DNA of 9,287 nt, taken from an uncultured Oscillospiraceae bacterium. GTDB taxonomy: Bacteria > Bacillota > Clostridia > Oscillospirales > Acutalibacteraceae. Below, piece by piece: positions 6,963 through 9,287 of this stretch. The position numbers and the translations under genes are program-made. The notes beneath the pieces are model-generated. The model was given only the letters and a program-made list of their open reading frames with translations. It was not told where the DNA came from and made no database searches. The stretch covers positions 1 to 9,287 of the forward strand of contig CABUAS010000072.1 of NCBI GenBank assembly GCA_902489595.1, given 5' to 3'. How positions within the stretch are numbered: position 1 is the first letter of the stretch; each line of letters opens with the position of its first letter.

Positions 6963-8255
6963 TTAACTTTCTTTTATAAAAGCAATATCTGTTTCAAATA
7001 CTTTTTGTTGCTCATCATATTTCCAGTCATAAACAGCGTCGTACTTTTTTACTATTTTATTTATGCTTTTGGTGCCTAAGCCATGAATTTTTTTATTATT
7101 CTTTTTTGTTTTTAGTTCGCCGTTAATTGCTTCAGGCGGAATTGAACAACTGTTTTTTATTAATAGTCCATCGTACATATTGTTTTTTGAAAATATCGTT
7201 AGTTGAATAAAAGCGTTATTGCTTTTTTCTGCTGCCTCAACAGCATTATCAAGCAGGTTATTCATAAGAGTGGATAAATCCACATCATCAATATATGAAA
7301 GATTTGAAGTTTTAACATCAACATTAAATTTAATTTTTTTACTTTCACAGAGTTTAGAATATTTGCTTATAATTAAATCAAGCATTTTATTTTTGCTTAT
7401 TCCTGTATGAGCGAAATTTTCAATATTTGGAAATAATTTGTCTATATATTTATGTATATCGTCAGTATTGTCTAAATTTCTAATTTGCATTAAGTGGTTT
7501 TTTATATCGTGTGAAAAAACACGCATATCTTTATTTGATTGTTCAATAATTTCAAAATACTTTTTATCTTTTTCTTCCTGATGCTGAATTGTTTTTAATT
7601 CATAAAGTTCTTTTGTGTTTTTTATTGAATATTCATATATTGCAAATACAAGTATATTGGCAAAAAGAAACCCAATGCATGAAATCGCCCATAAAGTACT
7701 CATTAAACTTGTAAGTTCCATTTGATAAGTAATATATCTGAAACAAAGTAACGCCATTATGCTTGTCAAAGGCATTATAAAAAGTAGCCAAAAATATTTA
7801 TTTGACTGTTCATTATTTTCTTTTTGAGCAAATAACTTTAGTATTATTATCATTATGCCAAAATATATTAATTTGCTTGTTATAACAACAAATAAATAAG
7901 CAGAGATACTATTTTCCAAAGCATTAAAGTCTTTATATATAATTGAACTGATTGCCATAACTAAAATCTCTGAAGTTAGCATTACAACCATAAAAATTAA
8001 AGAGTGAAATATTGCTGTTCTTAATGAAACATTGTAGAGATATAACAGAATTATTGTATATGTAATAAACATTAAAACAACATTTAAATATGTAATGTTT
8101 AATTGATAAATAATGCCTAAAACAGCGTTATTTAAAAACATTACTATAAATCGAATTTTTTTATTTTTTTTAGGATTGAATAAAGTGTTTGAATAATGCC
8201 AAAACAGTAAAAATTCAAACAGATACATAAATATATCAATTATAATTTTAGTCAT
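6963..8255 (-). CDS. AgrC-like GHKL sensor histidine kinase
   Basis: A 430-residue membrane histidine kinase of the HPK10/AgrC type. Residues 1-208 hold about six or seven hydrophobic membrane segments (roughly 3-22, 35-52, 56-75, 80-106, 118-142, 155-173, 185-208). A short charged linker follows (KELYELKTIQHQEEKDKKY), then the dimerisation helix with phospho-acceptor His249 in FSHDIKNHL. The GHKL ATPase part shows the N box at 332-342 (NNLLDNAVEAA), the degenerate IKNS of this family at 366-369, and the G box HGLGTKSI at 391-398. The ATG at 8255 overlaps the end of the response regulator gene by 8 bp (ATGACTAA) and has GGTGAGG upstream, so translation is coupled. It should autophosphorylate in response to an extracellular signal and pass phosphate to the regulator. 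AgrC relatives sense cyclic or linear peptides, but no agrB- or agrD-like gene is visible here, so the ligand is unknown. Confidence 0.93.
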   Translation of the reverse strand: MTKIIIDIFMYLFEFLLFWHYSNTLFNPKKNKKIRFIVMFLNNAVLGIIYQLNITYLNVVLMFITYTIILLYLYNVSLRTAIFHSLIFMVVMLTSEILVMAISSIIYKDFNALENSISAYLFVVITSKLIYFGIMIIILKLFAQKENNEQSNKYFWLLFIMPLTSIMALLCFRYITYQMELTSLMSTLWAISCIGFLFANILVFAIYEYSIKNTKELYELKTIQHQEEKDKKYFEIIEQSNKDMRVFSHDIKNHLMQIRNLDNTDDIHKYIDKLFPNIENFAHTGISKNKMLDLIISKYSKLCESKKIKFNVDVKTSNLSYIDDVDLSTLMNNLLDNAVEAAEKSNNAFIQLTIFSKNNMYDGLLIKNSCSIPPEAINGELKTKKNNKKIHGLGTKSINKIVKKYDAVYDWKYDEQQKVFETDIAFIKES

Positions 8256-8964
8256 TGTTTATATCCTCACCTATAAAATCTAAAAATCGTCTTTTAAATT
8301 CTGCCTGCTTTCGTGTGGCTATTGATATTTTTATATTAGAATACGGTTCTTTTAATAATATTTCTTCTCTTTTAAAATTTTTTATGTAATTTAAATTAAT
8401 TATGTAACTGCTGTGGGGAACTGCAAAACATGAGGCAGTAAGCATAGTCCTCAATTGTTTCATAGTTTCTTTAATTTTATAATTTTGAGTTTTAGTATAT
8501 ACATAAACTCCTTTTAGTTTCGCTTCTGCATATATAATTTCCGAAAGTTTGAGTCTTATAAGCTGATTTTCCTTCATATGAAAAGTCATTACATTTTCGT
8601 TTATTACTGATAAAGCCTTATCCAATGCTAAAAAGATTCTGTTTTGTGTAATGGGCTTATCAATATATCTTGCAACATTAATATCCATAGCATCATCAAG
8701 ATACTGATGATATGAAGTAACAATTAGTATAACTGTATTTTTATTTCTTTTTTGTATTTTCTTTGCAATTTCAATTCCGTTTGAATCGCCAAGTTCTATA
8801 TCAAGAAATAAAATATCGTATTTCTTATTGGAATTCAATAAATCAGTTCCGTTTTTAAATTCATCAATATTACAGTCTAAATGATGTATTTTAAAATATT
8901 CTTTTGTATAACATCTAATTGATAATCTGTATTCTACAATATCATCACATATTGCTATATTCAT
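8248..8964 (-). CDS. AgrA-like LytTR response regulator
   Basis: A 238-residue response regulator. The receiver domain (1 to ~118) has acidic residues D7 and D8, phospho-acceptor D55 in LFLDIEL, T83 in VTSYHQYL, and K103-P104 in YIDKPI. The LytTR DNA-binding domain (~125-230) includes IIYAEAKLKGVYVYT and FAVPHSSYIINLNYIKNF. In that last motif the usual HRS/HKS reads HSS (184-186), a small departure at a position near DNA in related proteins. The ATG at 8964 is supported by AGAGGTGG at 8976-8969. A strong promoter lies immediately upstream (9034-9006), and the kinase gene overlaps its 3' end, so the two form a classic regulator-sensor pair. Likely targets are its own promoter and the RHS gene (inference); LytTR proteins normally bind paired direct repeats. 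Confidence 0.93.
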   Translation of the reverse strand: MNIAICDDIVEYRLSIRCYTKEYFKIHHLDCNIDEFKNGTDLLNSNKKYDILFLDIELGDSNGIEIAKKIQKRNKNTVILIVTSYHQYLDDAMDINVARYIDKPITQNRIFLALDKALSVINENVMTFHMKENQLIRLKLSEIIYAEAKLKGVYVYTKTQNYKIKETMKQLRTMLTASCFAVPHSSYIINLNYIKNFKREEILLKEPYSNIKISIATRKQAEFKRRFLDFIGEDINND

Positions 8965-8985
8965 TAAACCACCTCTAAAAGAAAA

Positions 8986-9015
8986 ATCGTATAATCAACA
9001 ACTTGATTATACGAT
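8986..9015. promoter_or_regulatory. Perfect 13-bp inverted repeat over the regulator promoter (operator and/or terminator)
   Basis: ATCGTATAATCAA (8986-8998) and TTGATTATACGAT (9003-9015) are exact inverted copies around CAAC. On the minus strand the first arm to be transcribed contains the TATAAT box, and the predicted transcription start falls in the loop, so a protein bound here would cover the promoter. A transcript running through from the XRE gene would contain both arms followed by TTTTTCTTTT, so the same DNA can also act as an A+T-rich intrinsic terminator. The neighbouring XRE protein is the most natural binder of a symmetric site; this is inference. Confidence 0.75.
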
Positions 9016-9034
9016 AGTGAAAATTTTATTGCAA
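9006..9034 (-). promoter_or_regulatory. Sigma-A-type promoter of the regulator-kinase operon
   Basis: On the minus strand, TTGCAA (9034-9029) and a perfect TATAAT (9011-9006) are separated by exactly 17 bp. The -35 box is formed by the last two sense codons of the XRE gene (TTG CAA, before TAA). Transcription should start near 8999, giving a ~35-nt leader before the response regulator ATG, with its Shine-Dalgarno at 8976-8969. Confidence 0.75.
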
Positions 9035-9287
9035 GTATGTATTATTTAAAAATACATCAATGATGCCGGATATTTTGATTTTATCTTCGTCTGAACATTT
9101 TTTTATTTTAGCAATAAGTTCTTCATCTAAATCTGCATATACTTTTGCGTCGGTAATGTAACTGCTGTCTACTTTTAATGCAGAACATATGTCTAAAAAT
9201 GCTATAAATCCAGGCGGTTTTTTGCCGCGTTCAATGTTTGATAAATGTGTATTTGAAATATTGACCATTTCTGCTAATTTGTGCTGA
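9026..9287 (-). CDS. XRE/HTH_3 family transcriptional regulator (5' end outside the window)
   Basis: The 3' part of a small DNA-binding protein. The reading frame is open to the window edge, reading QHKLAEMVNISNTHLSNIERG. This is the standard helix-turn-helix of the HTH_3 family (usually S-Q-x-x-L-A-E ... S-x-x-x-L-S-x-I-E-R-G-K-xP), so the ATG at 9268 is an internal methionine and the true start lies upstream of the window. The rest (KKPPGFIAFLDICSALKVDSSYI) is the fourth and fifth helices of the same fold. The ~40-residue C-terminal helical part (ELIAKIKKCSDEDKIKISGI) probably mediates dimerisation. It ends 61 bp before the response regulator and overlaps that gene's -35 box. It is a plausible regulator of the palindrome at 8986-9015. 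Confidence 0.88.
   Translation of the reverse strand, partial: QHKLAEMVNISNTHLSNIERGKKPPGFIAFLDICSALKVDSSYITDAKVYADLDEELIAKIKKCSDEDKIKISGIIDVFLNNTYLQ

Noticed and set aside
6901..6966. A 21-codon plus-strand ORF starting MQKNRRGRQI, considered as a signal peptide gene
   Set aside because: It lies on the strand opposite the terminator stem-loop and runs into the kinase 3' end. Its Shine-Dalgarno-like GAGAGG is only 4 nt from the ATG, and the sequence is explained by the terminator.
1..9287. Insertion sequence, tRNA or rRNA genes
   Set aside because: No transposase-like frame, terminal inverted repeats with target duplication, or tRNA cloverleaf was seen on either strand by eye.

Overview
The window looks like a piece of a low-GC Gram-positive genome, most likely a gut-type Clostridia (Oscillospiraceae/Ruminococcaceae-like). 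The reasons are A+T-rich intergenic DNA, strong AGGAGG-type ribosome binding sites, a secreted DNRLRE/RHS giant protein and an Agr-type GHKL kinase with a LytTR regulator. The family-level assignment is inference. All genes are on the minus strand, so transcription runs from position 9287 toward position 1.

Layout in order of transcription. (1) 9287-9026: the 3' part of a small XRE/HTH_3 regulator, whose 5' end lies outside the window. (2) 9034-8986: a strong sigma-A-like promoter (TTGCAA, 17 bp, TATAAT). Its -35 box lies in the last codons of the XRE gene, and its -10 box lies inside a perfect 13-bp inverted repeat. (3) 8964-8248: an AgrA/LytTR-type response regulator. (4) 8255-6963: an AgrC-type GHKL histidine kinase that overlaps the regulator by 8 bp. 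(5) 6943-6904: an intrinsic terminator. (6) 6797-39: a 2252-residue secreted RHS/YD-repeat protein with DNRLRE, carbohydrate-binding-like and ricin-like lectin modules and an uncharacterised 187-residue C-terminal tail. (7) 27-1: the first nine codons of another gene with a good Shine-Dalgarno, 11 bp after the RHS stop, in the place where an immunity gene of a polymorphic toxin would be expected.

Working model (inference): the XRE protein and/or the two-component system senses a signal, possibly a peptide, and controls a large surface or secreted RHS effector. The effector's lectin modules bind glycans and its variable tail carries the activity. No agrB- or agrD-like gene is visible, so the ligand is unknown. 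The least ordinary features are two palindromic repeat units embedded in frame inside the conserved RHS core, with stems that differ in sequence but keep their pairing; the promoter placed inside a palindrome; and the unassigned tail with a possible partner gene directly behind it.
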